This document shows, in pieces, positions 1 through 12,610 of a stretch of DNA of 64,000 nucleotides. The position numbers and the translations under genes are program-made. Source of the stretch: Ditylenchus dipsaci (lineage: Eukaryota > Nematoda > Chromadorea > Rhabditida > Anguinidae); NCBI GenBank assembly GCA_004194705.1, contig SADC01001224.1, forward strand, positions 211,927 to 275,926. Reading direction: 5' to 3'. Each line of letters opens with the position of its first letter. Positions within the stretch are counted from its first letter, which is position 1. Below the pieces are notes generated by a model, which did no database searches, was not told where the DNA came from, and worked only from the letters and a program-made list of their open reading frames with translations.

Positions 1-1965
1 GACATCTTTTTTTGGAGTGTTCTTGAGTTGATAAATTTTTTATGAGGCATTTTTACGGGGACGGAAAAAGTTTAAGACCGGATTGGTCAGATCTGATCAC
101 TAAAGATCAGATCAAGAAAAGAGCACTACGAGTAAAATTCATTGTTTTTTAAGTTTTTAGAAATATTTTTCTGCAGATGAGTCTCGGTATAAGGACACCT
201 TGACAAGTTCAAATCACAACGGTCCACAATAGTCTAAGAGTTAAGCTCCTAGGATGTAAAAGAACAGCAATTTGTAATGCTTTTTTTACTTTTTTACAAA
301 AGTATTTTTATTTCGAAAAATTCCAAGACAATAAATTGTTTCTCAAAAAAGTTATAACTGGCACAACGGGTCCACTCAAATGCCGACACACACACAAACA
401 CACACAGCCGGCCCAAATACTATATTGAGATTATGTTTTTATAGGCTTCAAATGCCAAATCGATCAAACTAAAAGTGGATAAAACGAACGTCTCCAGTGG
501 GGATTGAACCTACAACAAACTTCTACGACTAGCGCTGTACCACCATCACGCTTCTTATATCTGTGGAGGTTTTTTCATTACTCATTCACATGAGGCCACC
601 CAAGTTACCTCTTCATACCATCACGACACAAAGTATAATAAGTTCACTTTTTAAAAAGTTTAGGAATCAAAGCAAAATTTTTCGAAATTCGTTGACTAAC
701 CCTGTAAAGTACCCTAGTACTTCTCTGTCTAGCTGGCTGGCTGTCAACGCTCATGCTGCTCTATTTTGCTGGGTGTTTGGTGGGGGGGGGCTGTTGCTGC
801 TAGCAGCAGTGCCTGTTCAACATAATTAAGGGAGGAGGGAACAGAGTGGTTTATGTTGGTTTATATCCTACTTTGCTTTTGGGCTTTGCTTCTGCTTTTT
901 TTAAACAGGCACTCATCTAAATTTGCTTTTTCCATTAGCAAAGGTTTGTTTTCTTTTTTGTTGTTTTTGGCTGAGTGGTGTTTCGTTTGAATATGCGGCA
1001 GATTTGGCAGCAGCAGCAGTGGTAGTGGTAAAAGTATCAAGGAAAAAGGTGTTTTGAGTCTCGGCGGAGAATAATTAATGGAAAGGAAGTGTTGGGGCAG
1101 ATTAAGACAACTTGTGTTTATCTAATGTACGGGTTTTTTTTGCTAAAAAATGTTGTCAACTGTATGCAAAGACATGGCAATTAGTGAGAAAAAGTGGAAA
1201 TGTAGTAATTTAGCATAGAAAGACAAAGAAGGCGAGGGAATTCCCCTGTTAATTTTCCCCCTCAATCTTTTTAAAGACACAAAAATAATGGTCTCTATTG
1301 GAGAAAATTGTTAGCCTCGAAACAAATAATGGACTTGAACATGGTTTTAAAAATCCATATGTGCAAAGTAATTATTTGTACTGAATTTTGGAAAAAATTA
1401 AAGCTGGCTACAACCAAACTACTGATTTCCGCAGTGAATTTTTAAAACAAGTATTTTTAGATGTTTGTTGAAAAAGAAAAAAAAATTTGTTTGTAGCTAT
1501 GCGATTCTTACTTGAGCTATAAAGTTGATAGTATCAACTGACCCATCAGGATTAACATGAGTTGGGAAAAGTTGCCTTGAAAAAAGTCGTGGGTCAGTTA
1601 AAAGCTCACGAGAAACTAGAACTGCAGGGCTTCATTCTGCTCCAAAAAAATAAAAAATCAAAATCAAAAAACATCAAAAATACTCTTTTTTACGATTCAT
1701 CGGGCCAAATCAGACAAATAAAATCATCAAATCCCTGGTGGACATTACTTGGTTCGTAATTTCAATTTTAGCCATAAAATCTACAAAATCGCCAAAATAA
1801 ACTTGAAACCTAAAATCTGGTGCTTACACCAGGGTATCGAATAGTTTTTCTTTGGCTGCACTCTTTTTAGCCCACCGTCTAGGTTAACATAGTGAAGCAA
1901 AAATTTAAAAAATTTCTATCTTTTCATCCTATACTTGACTTGTTACACCAATATTACATACCGTA
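1..1965. other. No gene seen; AT-rich spacer
   Basis: I see no spliced coding signal here. Open frames are short and made of homopolymers or CAG/TTG runs (for example around 780-1030). A CACACA run lies near 385-410. The one item worth noting is the tRNA-like stretch listed separately at 492-556. Confidence 0.5.
492..556 (-). other. tRNA-like sequence (possible SINE head or decayed tRNA)
   Basis: Read on the minus strand, this has a B-box-like GGTTCAATCCC followed by CACTGGAG, and an upstream A-box-like TGGTACAGCGC at tRNA-like spacing. It strongly resembles the minus-strand sequence at 63,425-63,490. The T-arm pairs at about four of five positions but I could not complete an acceptor stem, so I do not call a functional tRNA. 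Confidence 0.35.
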
Positions 1966-2355
1966 AAGGTGCTTTCACAATGGGTCTGGGACTCAATACG
2001 CGACCCGACTTCCTCTTGACTGTAATTTTTTTTTCTTGACTGAGAAAAAATTCTGCTAGTACTGTTTTGTAGCTGAGATCCAGGGCTTCAAATTAAGCTA
2101 TTCACAATCAACATGTGATTGCAAAATTATAGATAAAAACGCGCAGTCTAACACTCGGTCTGAGTATAGCACTTATTGTCAGACTCAGTGTCAGACTCGG
2201 TATATTTGTCCAGAATTTAGAAATCATGTGTTAATTTTTGATGGCTTATTTTGAAGCCCTGAATCTTAGCTACAAAACTGGTGCTGACAAAAAATTTTTT
2301 TCAGAATCAAGAAAAAATGTTACAGCTAAAAGTAGACTCATTGTGAACGCACCTT
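1966..2355. mobile_element. Palindromic MITE, termini AAGGTGC
   Basis: The left end AAGGTGCTTTCACAATG matches the reverse complement of the right end CATTGTGAACGCACCTT, and the arms stay similar inward (the GCTTCAAATTAAGC and GAAGCCCTGAATC parts). The centre carries a few copies of a CAGACTC(A/G)GT phrase. No coding capacity. Confidence 0.6.
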
Positions 2356-2371
2356 AAATTTATAGTAGGTC

Positions 2372-2562
2372 CTCTCATTCAAAATCATGTTCTTGGCATT
2401 GTGTTTTGGTCCACTTTTCGCAGTCTCCACTTTCCAGCAAGTTACCACTTATTTTGTAGCTCATCTCACTGGCTACAAATTGGGAGGTAACTTGCTGGAG
2501 AGTGTACTGCGAAAAATCGGCCAAAACACAATGCCAAGAACACGATTTTGAAAGAAAAGGAG
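2372..2562. mobile_element. Palindromic MITE (TTCTTGGCATTGTGTTTT family)
   Basis: Opposed arms contain GTTCTTGGCATTGTGTTTT on the left and its reverse complement on the right, with a GGCTACAAATT/AAGTTACC centre. The same internal sequence recurs at 13,039-13,283, so this is a dispersed family rather than a local hairpin. Confidence 0.6.
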
Positions 2563-5160
2563 TTAGCCTATTAGAATTATTTTGGTATTAACCATGAGCT
2601 TAGACCACTTATTCAACAGCAAATTTCCTCAGCTACCAAACAGTATAAAAATAAGCAATCTAAACCCAGCAAAAATAGCCGAGAAAAACTAGGGAAAACT
2701 CAACAAGTGTGAACAAAAGCGGGCATCTCTTTTCATTTCGGAGCCGAAATTGCCTTTACTCCTCCTACTACCCAGTAGTTTTTTTTCTTGGCCTCAGCCT
2801 TATTGCATTAGGGCCAAAAGAGGGGAAGAGGAGGAGGAACACTTACTACTTCATGTCCCCTAAGTTGGGGGAGATGCAATTTACTCAACAACAACAAAGG
2901 GCAGGACAGCCAGACGCATTATTACAGCCTGACTGGTTATGATTGCAGTGCATCTGTTCCTTATCTGCCGCCATGGATCTTGTTTTAACTACTACTACCA
3001 ATTTTTAGTACTTTGAATAGACTGGCCTGTCAACTCACTTTTGGTGCAGGGCTAGAGAGTGAGTAAATTTGAGGGTGGTGCGTGTGTCTGTGACAATGCT
3101 TTTAGAATATTGGTGATTGTAGTGAAAGGGGAGGGAGGCAGAAGAACAAAGTATGGATGGTGAGATGGAGAAAACGATCTGAAAAAATGAGCAAGTTTTT
3201 GAAATTTAGTTTGATTGTTAACAAATTTATAACATAGAATATATTAGAAAATAAAATCAGTTTAAGAATAGCTATTATAACGTATAAGGTAAGGATATTA
3301 CTCGATCACGTTTTTTTCGATGCAAATAGGTTCGATTCCGCTCAGGGGTTTACAATATTTTATTTTAACAAAAAGATCAAGCTCTTTGGCTGTTAGAAAT
3401 AAGTTTTGACTGAAAATTCCGAAAAAATAATTTTACCAGAAAATATGTAAAAATAAGATTTGGAATCACAAGATAAGGAAAAATCGGCGCTACTGTAATA
3501 TATCCAAAAACCCAATTTTTTTTTGTTGGTTTGTTGGTACATGGGAGATCCAGCGAAACTGTGGTCGGTTCCTAGAAAAACGTTTGAATTAGCCCGTAAA
3601 CTTTTCAAGACGAAAATATAAAAACGACAAATTTTGTGGATCAATTCGTGTGTGGATCAATTCGGTACGGATGAATTCGCTTAACGCCGTAGAAACTAGG
3701 CTTAATAAAAAATTAAAGTACTTTAATTAAAAAAAACTATCTGCCACCACCAGGGGTTGAACCTGTAACTTCAAAAACAAAACCACCACCCGTAGGGGTA
3801 CTTTTGGGTACCTGAAAATTTATTGGGGGGGGGGGGTATGACAGTAGCGTCGAAAAATCTTATAAATAAGGACGTTCGGAAGCCCTGGTTAAGACGGTAA
3901 AGAGCCATCGGTGAAATAGGCTGTAAAAGTCAAATTAATTATCATCCTCTCGGATTATCGATCTACACCGGCAGATTTTTAATTCTGCACAAATAGTTCA
4001 AAAATAAAACAGAATAAAACAGTTTGAGCCAATAAAATATAGGTCAAAGGCTGAAAAAAAGAACAAAAAGAAAAGATGCCGAAAGCCAGAGCAAAGGATG
4101 ACAGCAAAGAGCCAGAATTTTTAAGCGAGGGCCAAAAACACAATTCCACACAAGCAATTTTTTAAATCGGTTTAATTTTGAGCAGTTCAGGCTAGTCACG
4201 CCGATTTTTTGGAAGATGCAAATTGCGGCTAGCCTCAGCTGTAATTGATTTTTGACAAAAGTTTGCACTAAAACACTTTTGTGTCCGTGTCGAATCAAGG
4301 CATGCAGGGCGCAACTTCAACTTTCTCAAGAGGGAGAAAGGTAATTTGCCTAATTTTTCTGGACAAGGGGGCAGATAATTACCCCGATGACCACCCGACC
4401 CCCCCCCCTCTCCCCCAAATTGCGGCCCTAAGGCATGCACATATGCTTAAATTTTAAAATTTTCTTTGAACCCGGGTCACCAAAAATTTAAAATCTCAAC
4501 GATCAGCTTGTACTTTGACTAGCCACGGCTAAAGCCACAAAACAAAAAATTCCTTTGTGTAATTTTCAACATACAACAAACACAAATCAGTCTGTCCAAA
4601 TCAAAAATGAAAGCAATTTCCAAACAGACACAAAGAGATACAACCAACAAAGGCTAAAAATAAATACACAACATCAAAATCGATGGCATGGTGAATAATT
4701 GCTTTAGCAAACAACAAGAAAAAAGAATATACACACAGAGAATCAAACAGGGGTTTTTTTTATCAGCCTCTCAACACCAAAAAAGTCAACCGAAAATGCT
4801 TTTGACTCTCAAGAATTTATTTGGTTTTTGACTTCTCCTACGAATTTGTTGAAATAGTCACTAGGAAATGGCAATTGATAAGCTAGGTGGATATGCACAA
4901 TCAAGTGACGAATTATAAGGAGGTTAGTTGGGCGTCCGCCACGAATAAATGATGAAAATTAAAGTCGGTGTTGGCTCACTGAAGGAGCAGCGGAAGCGGT
5001 AAAAAATCTGTTTCTAGTGGAAAGTTAGTGGTTCCAATTTTACGCCTTTTTACAGTCGACTTTCCATGTAACACTACCACCTCAAGTTCGTTCCCGCCTA
5101 GGGTGCAACACATTTTCAGCTCGGATTTTAATTTTTTTGCTAGCTGGGTTTGTTTTAGTT
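2563..5160. other. No gene seen; contains tRNA-like and G-tract motifs
   Basis: No convincing exon. A minus-strand tRNA-like piece with B-box GGTTCAACCCC lies at about 3738-3790, another GGTTCGATTCC at 3330. At 3827-3855 a G tract is followed by TATGACAGTAGCGTC, a motif found again beside the other G tracts of this window (for example 60,284-60,395). Confidence 0.45.
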
Positions 5161-5350
5161 CAGGGTTGGTAATCGTCCTTTTTAAAAAGATTTGTCCTTT
5201 TTCGGTACCTAAAATCTTTTTTATTTTTAAAGTTTTTAGTCAAAATCTTTTTTTTTCGCTCCAAAATAGCAATAAGCACTGGATAAAATGAAATAAAATC
5301 TTTTTTTTACCCACGTGTCCCTTTTTCGAAATTTTTCATTACGAACCCTG
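5161..5350. mobile_element. hAT-like MITE
   Basis: Begins CAGGGTTGGTAATCG and ends ATTACGAACCCTG, an imperfect terminal inverted repeat. The interior (GTCCTTTTTAAAAAGATTTG and so on) is homologous to the better preserved copy at 57,899-58,107, which has a perfect 8-bp target duplication. Here the flanks TTTTAGTT and GTTCAGTT match at 6 of 8 positions. Confidence 0.65.
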
Positions 5351-6371
5351 GTTCAGTTCCAAAATTGCAAGGATTCTGATTTTGTCGGTTTTTCCGAGTA
5401 TTTTTGCTGTAATTCTACCTAGGTAGGCAAAATTTGGTCACCAGTGCAAAAAGTGACCAAAAATGCCTTGCACCCTCCCCCCCTCCTATCTGTTGTTTTT
5501 AATAAAAAACAACAACCAAGTCAGTTTTCACGAAAATTTTTTGGGACACAGCAAGTGCGCTAGTGCCCGAAATTATTCAGAACTCTAAATCTCATAGCAC
5601 AATCTTTTCAAGTTCTTGGTTGCTGAGATATGGCCATAAGTTAGTCAGTCGTTTTCAAAAACGTTGTTAGTCCACCTTGTGGTCATTATTTAGCAACTGA
5701 AAATATAAAAAAATATTTATTATTTATTTTTTGGATTCGTGAAATTTTTTTTGATAAATAGCATGTTTCAACCAAAAAAATTCTTTAGTTAAAATTGGTC
5801 ACTTTATGAAAAAATCGGAAAAACCGGCGACCATACGGTCCTATGTTCGAGTTCGATACCCGCTAAAGACACAGGTTTTACTCACCTTTTACTGAATAAA
5901 CACAGCACACAACCATATTGTAGGTGTGTGTGTGAAAATGAAACCTCCTTTGTTGTTAGAAAAGGAAGAAATCAATAGCAAGGGAAAGGTAAAATTTGAA
6001 AAAGATGAAGAATAAATACAAGCTACCACCAACTACTATAGATAGATAACGATCAAGACAGCAAAGGACACGCCGTAAAACTTGATGTAAACTTTTTATT
6101 TGTTTATTTTATGATGGAACAACAGGCAGTCCTGGTTTCTATACATTGTTGCACATCAGCCAAGGGCTCCAAAATGGCCAAGATCTGGCGAAGACGACAG
6201 TAATTTGAAAAAAAACAAAAGGGGGCATGACGAAAATTCCGCCACAAATTTTTTAACCGAATTTTCATTCCCGACAGGCAAAAACAAAACTCTGACACCT
6301 GATTCGTGTTCAGCGTGGTCGATTTTCTCATGCCAAAGTGTTTTTAAATTAAAAACTCAGGCCTAGTTCAT
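5351..6371. other. No gene seen
   Basis: AT-rich spacer. A B-box-like GAGTTCGATACCC at about 5850-5870 is the only RNA polymerase III-like signal. A run of CACAGG and TGTGTG sequence follows at 5870-5940. The phrase GATTCGTGTTCAGCGTGGTCG at 6301-6321 is one of the dispersed copies discussed in the findings. Confidence 0.4.
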
Positions 6372-6758
6372 AATGGTGGACTGTAAATTCAACAATCCTC
6401 ACTTGAAAAAGGCCATAACTTTTTTTTTGATTTTCCAAAAATTATTCTTTTGAAGCAATTTCGTAGCTGAGATTTAGGACTACCAGATGAGCTATTGATA
6501 AAACTATTGTGAATTGAAAGATGTTGAAAAAAGTCGGCGATTCTCCCTCGGCCGGAGTGAAGATAGTGAGTGAGACTCCGGCCGAGTGAGGATTGTTGAC
6601 TTTTTTCCAAAATTTTGAATTCATATCTACTCGATTAATAGCCTATTGGTAGCCCTCGATTTTAGCTACAAAATGGCTTCGGAAGACTGATTTTTGGAGA
6701 ATTGAAAAAAGTTATGGCCATTTCCGAGTGAGGATTGTTGAATTTACAGTCCACCATT
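6372..6758. mobile_element. Near-complete palindrome, termini AATGGTGGACTG
   Basis: Left AATGGTGGACTGTAAATTC and right GAATTTACAGTCCACCATT are exact reverse complements. Arms continue through CAACAATCCTCACT and the reverse complement, to a GC-rich centre CTCGGCCGGAGT/ACTCCGGCCGAG. The whole unit is non-coding. Confidence 0.7.
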
Positions 6759-7592
6759 GTGTGTGAGACCTCACTGTAAAATTTAGAATACCGAAGTTAA
6801 TTCAAATGCTTGTTGTCTCAAAAGGAATTTGATTGACAGTAAGTTTAGGTTCAAAGATAGGCTACTAAGCAAATCGATTATGATGAACACGAATCTGGTG
6901 TCAGAATTTAATTTCGCTTAGCACGGGCGTTCAAACTGAAAATTTTGAAGAGTTTTCTCCCTCGGGATTTCCCCTATGCCGAAAAATGTCTCGCGCGTAG
7001 TTAAAAAAGCGCAGTTTGGAATTCTAAATTCTCGGAGGCGCGGATTCAAATATAAATTTCAACGGCAAAATTCGGATATAAATTTCAACAAATTTGGGCC
7101 CACGTGCATGCTTGGCTTCGACACCAAAACAAAATTATTTTAGAGTAGAAGAAACCCTACTACCAATCAGAAACTTTTTTTCTTTAACAGCCAATAAATT
7201 AAACCTTTAATAATGGAAATGTGGAAATTTCATTATTAATCAATTAAATGATAGATTATGATTGAGCCGGACCTTTCGAAAATGATTAACAAATTCTAAA
7301 ACAGGCTGCAAAAAGGGAATTTCAATATCTAATTGCCCGCACGAAAAAGCTTGTAAAAAGTAAAATGGTTGAAGAATGCGATAATTCCGCGAAAAATTCG
7401 CTTTAATGATACCGCTAGGAAAAAGCGAAATTCGGACATCGGGTTCGTGTTCAGCAATGTCGTTTATCGTACGAAAAAATTATAATTTTCGACTTTTTTG
7501 CCATGGTTTCCCCTTTTAACCATTTGGTAATAAACTACATAAAATGCCGGTTACTGGTATTAATACCGGGAAACAAATATCGGTACTGTTGA

Positions 7593-7749
7593 ACCTGGAT
7601 AAACAGACACCCTCGGGACCAACGAAAGGTGTCTATTGATCGGGGGTGTCCGTTGATTGGAGGTACATTTCCCGATAAATGTAGTTTACTCGACCAAATC
7701 GGATGACCATAGATTGTCCATTTATCGGAGTGTCCGTTTATCCAGGTTT
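7593..7749. mobile_element. Short inverted-repeat element, termini CCTGGATAAAC
   Basis: AACCTGGATAAACAGACACC on the left faces GGTGTCCGTTTATCCAGGTT-like sequence on the right. Inside, the phrase GTGTC(T/C)(A/G)TTGAT is repeated. Organisation is the same as the pogo-like MITEs at 26.1 kb but the sequence differs. Confidence 0.5.
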
Positions 7750-7835
7750 AACTACATTTTGCCCAACCCTAGTTTTAAATTTTAAAAGCATTTCGTATGC
7801 AGGATGGCCCAAATTTTTCCGACTATTTGTTTTAC

Positions 7836-8268
7836 TCATAACTTTTTGAATTTGCTCGATTTCGACGAGATCTTTTGTGTGTTGAAAAAGGAGACGATGC
7901 TAATTTGTTTCACACCAAACATGTCACTTTTTGTTCAAAATTTTCGTGTTTTACCGACCCGTTAAAGATTTGCAAAGTGTCAAAAAATCTATTCATTTAG
8001 CATATATTTGAACAACGCTGGACAGTGGAAACAACATGTAACAGCGATTGGCCTTGAAGTTCTATGCGTCTGCGGAGCCAGTTTTCGTACGAATTTATGG
8101 CACGATCAACCATCTGCCACAGCAGTCCACCAAAAGAAAAAATGTGCAAATCTCTAACTAACAAGACAATTTTTAACAAAAACCGACTGTTTGGTCTCAA
8201 ACGAATACTCATTGCTTTCCAGCAAAAAAAAGATCTCGTCGAAATAGCGTGAATTGAAAAAATTATGA
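7836..8268. mobile_element. Diverged palindromic element
   Basis: CTCATAACTTTTTGAATT and CGACGAGATCTTTTG on the left oppose AATTGAAAAAATTATGAG and AAAAGATCTCGTCG on the right. Arms are degraded towards the centre. Open frames across the element are only reflections of the palindrome and I do not annotate them. Confidence 0.45.
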
Positions 8269-10321
8269 GCAAAACATATACCGTATTTTTTCTAATTAGT
8301 CGACATGTCGGTTTATTGTAAATTTTGGACCGCCCTCTACAATCGACCATGCTGAACGTGAATCCGTCGCCAAAATTTTGTTTTTGCTTAGCGCGAACGT
8401 CAAAAAAAATCTTGGCAAAATTTTACCGCCGTGGAATTCCGCCGCTCGCCATGCCAATTCATCAAAAACAGGAAATTTATGCAAAATCACCAACTAAAAC
8501 CTATATTAAGAAAATTTATAGACTGGCGTACTCATAGCCGCAAAAGTGAGCCAACAAGCAATAAGGCCCAGCAAATGAAGGAGTAAGGCAGCAACAAGTA
8601 GGAATATAAAGATGCAGAAAAAGACCTATATTCTGTTTACCTTTCTACTTTTCAGACACTCACACACAGGGCAGACTGTCCCGCTTCTTTAAAACTAGTA
8701 TGCCCTAACAACAAAGGCAAAAGCATAAGCGGATTGCAAAAAGACTAGCTAAATAGCCAGTTAGTCGGCAGTAAGTCTGGCGATTACACGCACACTTCCC
8801 TTAGAAAATACTCCGTTTACTCAGGTTATTGTACAGGGGGTTGGAAGAATTTTCTAGGGTAATACTGAATTTTAACTGAAAATTTGCGAGAAAATCTCAA
8901 TTTAGCTGACCAGGCATTTTCGGGTTATGGTGGTTCTGAGTGGTACAGGGTAAAATTCTGAGTGATTCAGCCAATCGGACCGGAATTCTGATCCGCTCAA
9001 TCGAATTTTCGCAAAAAAAGTTCACTCTCCCTTCAGTAAATCCTCAAAAAACAACTTGCAGGAACTTCTGGCCATTCTGGGGTGGGATTCTGACCAATCC
9101 AAGTTATTTTCTGACTAGAAAATTTGAATTCCCACAAAAATTTTGAATAAAAACGACGAGAAAAAAATTAGGGGACAATTTTCAGAAATTAGGGGGCAAA
9201 ATTAAATATACCACCCTCCCGGATTTGCCTTATTTTTGCCCTGATTTTTTTCCAAAATCCGCGCACAATATGTAACGTTGTCTGAACATTGCCTGGAATT
9301 GGCCAAAAAAATCAAAAAAAATCGTGGATTTATAAAAAAATGGCGGGAAATTCAAAAATTGCATTGGTCATCCTGGTGACCAATGCATTTTGAATCGGAG
9401 TTTAATTTATTTAGGGTAGTTAGCGATCGGTTTTTTTGAGACCCTGAACCCTTTTGTCTGCTAACCATGTAACAGATCGATACAGGTGATACTTTAACAA
9501 TAAAAACTAATAAAAAATACAAAACATTAGGTAATAATTAAAACAAACTGACAAATTCGTTCAATCCACCCTGTAGTTTCAGCCAGACTATTACTACTAC
9601 CACTATTTTTTAAATGAGTTGGAATTGGAGGGCCAACAAATAATGAAACATAATAAAAATAGGAACCACTTCTTCTCTTTGTTGATTAAAAAGAGGAGGA
9701 GAGGACTTGGCCGCTTCTCCTTGAATCCTCCTGTTTAAGAAAAAGGGAGGGTTGGAGTGCTTCTTGTGCTACCACTTTATTTATCTTTTCTTCCGCTTTT
9801 ACTCCTTGGCCTACTATGTGTTGCTTGCTGGCTGCCTAGCGGAAAAGGGCCAGGCGAGCAAACAGCGCGGGAAAACATGGGAATTTCTGAAGTGAAAACT
9901 ACTACAACATTCACAAAGTGGATTGCTGCTAACACACACAATTGATGGTGATTGGATTGATGGGTGGGACAGTGACTTTGGAATGGTTAGTCACGCATGC
10001 ATAATCAAAGTAGGATCCAGTCGGTTAAAAATAAAGACTGGTCGAATAGCCGAAAACCGTATTTTCTGACTAATACAGTCGAAGTTCAATTCAAACGTGT
10101 ACTCCCGCCTAGGGTTCAACGCCTTTTTCATTGCCTTGGTCCCCCTGTTGTGGTCTATTGGGACTTTTCAGGCTTTAGGCGAGGGTTGGCCAGCGAATGT
10201 TAGGAACGACTCAAAATTTAATCTAAGATATGTTTGAGTTCATCCTAAAATACGCTGGCTTACGCTTGCCTAAGACTAAAGCCTGAAAAGTGCCAAAAAA
10301 AAACAACAGGGGAGGTAGTAT
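8269..10321. other. No gene seen
   Basis: AT-rich spacer with short open frames of low complexity. A leucine-rich frame at 9757-9945 lacks splice context. At 10,130-10,310 a small inverted repeat contains the dispersed motif CCTTGGTCCCCCTGTTG and the opposite AACAACAGGGG. Confidence 0.4.
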
Positions 10322-10689
10322 GCCAGCTTGCCAATATGATTGTGCGCCAATGTGATCCGGCGCCAATGTGAAGCTGCGCCAATATGATGCTGCACCAAAT
10401 TGAATTAGGCGCCAATTAAGTTGGCGTCATTTTGTTGTTTGTGCCAAATGATTTGGCGCAGTTTTTCTATTAGCGCCAATTAGCTCTGAGCCATTTTGCT
10501 ATTATACCATTTGATCAGGCTACAACTATTCTATTTTGCGAGGCTGCGCCAATGGTGGGTCAAGTCAAAATGATTTCCTGACATCCTCAGGATTCAATCA
10601 CCCGAATTTTTTTTCTAATCTCAGAATAAAAGATTTTTCCTAAAATAGTTTTTACCCAAAAATTCATGGCGTAACCGGTTTGTTAGACC

Positions 10690-11360
10690 AAAATTTCGAT
10701 TTTGGCCACCGGAATCCCGAATCCAAGGTAGATACCTTCTGGCCAGGTGGATATCAATCCATATGACCTGGAATTTTTTCTTGTGGAATTTAAAAACGAG
10801 TCATTATATCATACGTGAAATTGTGTGACAAATCGAATTTGATACGACCGAAACTACGAATTCACCCACCCGAACCCGAAATTTGGGATGGGTACCCCTG
10901 GTCCAGGTGGATATCCACCTGAATGACCTGAAAAATAAATTTTTGTTTAAATCAAAAGCAATACATTCTATCATACCGTATTCCTCTAATAACTCACCCG
11001 GGTGAGTTATTTTTTGGATCGCTGAAAATTGGAAAAATTTGAGGTCGATCTCGAGATTTTGGGTGAAAATATTAAATTTAAAAACTGGAATCGGTAGAGC
11101 TCGTGGGAATTAAGAAAACGCAATAAACAGCTTTGCAAAATATTTGTTCCGAGCTGAGATATAGGCGCTCAAAGTTGAGGGGGGTGAGTTATTAGAGCAG
11201 GGTGAGTTATTAGAGGAAATACGGTATGTAAAATCGTGTGGTGAAACCTATTTGACAGGACTAAAAATGCGATTTTACCTACCCGAACACTGAAACCTCG
11301 TGTCGGCACTCCTCGTGACAGGTGGATATTTACTTTGATAGCCCGAAAAACCAAAATTTG
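10690..11360. repeat. About 158-bp tandem repeat, three diverged units
   Basis: Each unit contains CAGGTGGATATCCA followed by TGAATGACCTGAAAAATAA (variants at 10,744, 10,905 and 11,319). Spacing is about 160 bases between the first two. The second and third are about 410 apart, but the 253-bp MITE at 10,974-11,226 sits between them, which restores a spacing near 158. Related units occur at 38,880-39,180. Confidence 0.55.
10974..11226. mobile_element. Palindromic MITE, termini TACCGTATTCCTCTAATAA
   Basis: TACCGTATTCCTCTAATAAC on the left faces GTTATTAGAGGAAATACGGTA on the right; CTCACCC/GGGTGAG follows inward. Related ends bound the element at 13,039-13,283. The terminal TA would fit a TA target site, as used by Tc1/mariner elements, but this is inference. 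Confidence 0.6.
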
Positions 11361-11523
11361 GTATTATTCAAAGATGTTATTGATACGCCGTTTAGTAACT
11401 TTAATAACTTTCATTGCTACTCCGTTTAGTGTCTCTCTGATCCTGGTTCACGATTCATTTCAAATTCCACATTCACGCTCATTCCAAATTCGACCACTTA
11501 CACGGAGTCAAATACATACATAC

Positions 11524-11705
11524 TCGAAGAACTGCGGATCTGCATCTGGAAACGCCAACCATTGCTGAATTTCATGGTTGTCAGATTCTTCTTCATCACT
11601 TTCATTGTTTCTGTTTGCTAGCGAAATCGGCGCTAACATTTGCATTTGCTCTGGGAATATTTCATCACCACTGTCTTCGAAAGAGTACCACTCGAACATA
11701 TCCAT
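11524..11705 (-). CDS. Orphan exon, acidic protein N-terminus, unrecognised
   Basis: A minus-strand exon opens with ATG at 11,705 and runs 60 codons to a good donor (GTATGTATG) that begins at 11,523. The peptide starts MDMFEWYSFEDSGDEIFPEQ and has an acidic stretch NESDEEESDNHEIQQW. Codon use is more balanced and GC-richer than in the surroundings. A possible acceptor TTTATAG lies just upstream of the ATG, consistent with a 5' untranslated exon end. I do not recognise the family and find no downstream exon in this window. The exon lies wholly inside the loop of the foldback element 10,322-12,013, so it may be a captured first exon rather than a working gene. Confidence 0.4.
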
Positions 11706-12019
11706 GGCGTTTGCTTCCTATAAAACGGTAAATGTTGACTGTGAAGACACCTGAGAGAAACAGGTTTTGGTTGAAACACTTATTGGCTCAGCTTCACAAT
11801 TCAAAGAATTGACATCGATTCATTTTGTTGCCAGTCAAAAATGGCGACAAATCATTTGTCACAAACAACAAAATGGCGCTAAATCATTTGGCGCAAACAA
11901 CAAAATGACACCAACTCAAACGGCGCCAATAGCGATTGGCGCAGCATCATATTGGCGCCAACAACATTTGGCGCCGGATCGCATTGGCGCACAATCATAT
12001 TGGCAAGGGCTATAAGTAG

Positions 12020-12450
12020 TTTACGCCCTCAAAAAACTGATTTACGCCCTCAAAATACTGGTTTACGCCCTCAAATCTATATATTGCCATTTTTTGTCAA
12101 ATTTTTGTTGCCACTTTTTCAATATTTTTACACCAGCATGTAGCCCTGAATCTTGGCTTTCTAACAAGCTATGACTGATTTTCTGAGATTTCAAAAAGCT
12201 GGAGAAAAAAGTCTTTGTATGGAGCAAATTTTTCTAAAAATTTGGTCTATAAAATTACTTTTTTCTCCAGCTTTTTGAAATCTCAGAAAATCAGTCAATA
12301 GCTTGTTAGAAAGCCAAGATTCAGGCTACATGCTGGTGTAAAAATATGGAAAAAGTGGCAACAAAAATTTGACAAAAAATGGCAATATATAGATTTGAGG
12401 GCGTAAACCAGTATTTTGAGGGCGTAAATCAGTTTTTTGAGGGCGTAAAT
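12020..12450. mobile_element. Near-perfect palindrome with TTTACGCCCTCAAAA phrases
   Basis: Three phrases TTACGCCCTCAAA(A/T) on the left are mirrored by TTTGAGGGCGTAAA on the right. The arms continue through CCATTTTTTGTCAAATTTTTG and CTTGGCTTTCTAACAAGCTA and their complements to a centre near 12,230. It touches the foldback at 10,322-12,013 end to end. Confidence 0.75.
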
Positions 12451-12529
12451 CAATTTTTGGCCATTGGCAAGCTGACATACTACCCAGGGGGACCAATGCA
12501 AAACCACACCCCCATTGTAAAAAAAACCC

Positions 12530-12610
12530 GCTGATTTTGTTTCAAAAAATCAGCGGGCATTTCTAAAAAATTAGCGAGTATTTCTCAATAGTTAGCGGGC
12601 ATTTTCGGGA
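12530..12610. repeat. Phrase array: TTAGCGGGCATTTCT
   Basis: Three to four imperfect repeats of (A/T)TTAGCG(G/A)G(C/T)ATTT. A cousin phrase, AGCGGGCAGAAAAAAG, is arrayed at 58,420-58,560. Confidence 0.5.

Larger units (their letters stand above)
10322..12013. mobile_element. Foldback element with GGCGCCAAT phrase arms and an exon in its loop
   Basis: The left arm (about 10,322-10,450) consists of GCGCCAAT-type phrases of roughly 15-20 bases; the right arm (about 11,880-12,013) is the inverted set, down to matching GCCAATATGATTGTGCGCC. The loop holds 158-bp tandem repeats, an inserted palindromic MITE and the putative exon at 11,524-11,705. Confidence 0.65.

Noticed and set aside
9757..9945. 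Leucine-rich 62-codon frame as a secreted peptide
   Set aside because: Built from a pyrimidine-rich tract, with no intron or end signals and low complexity.
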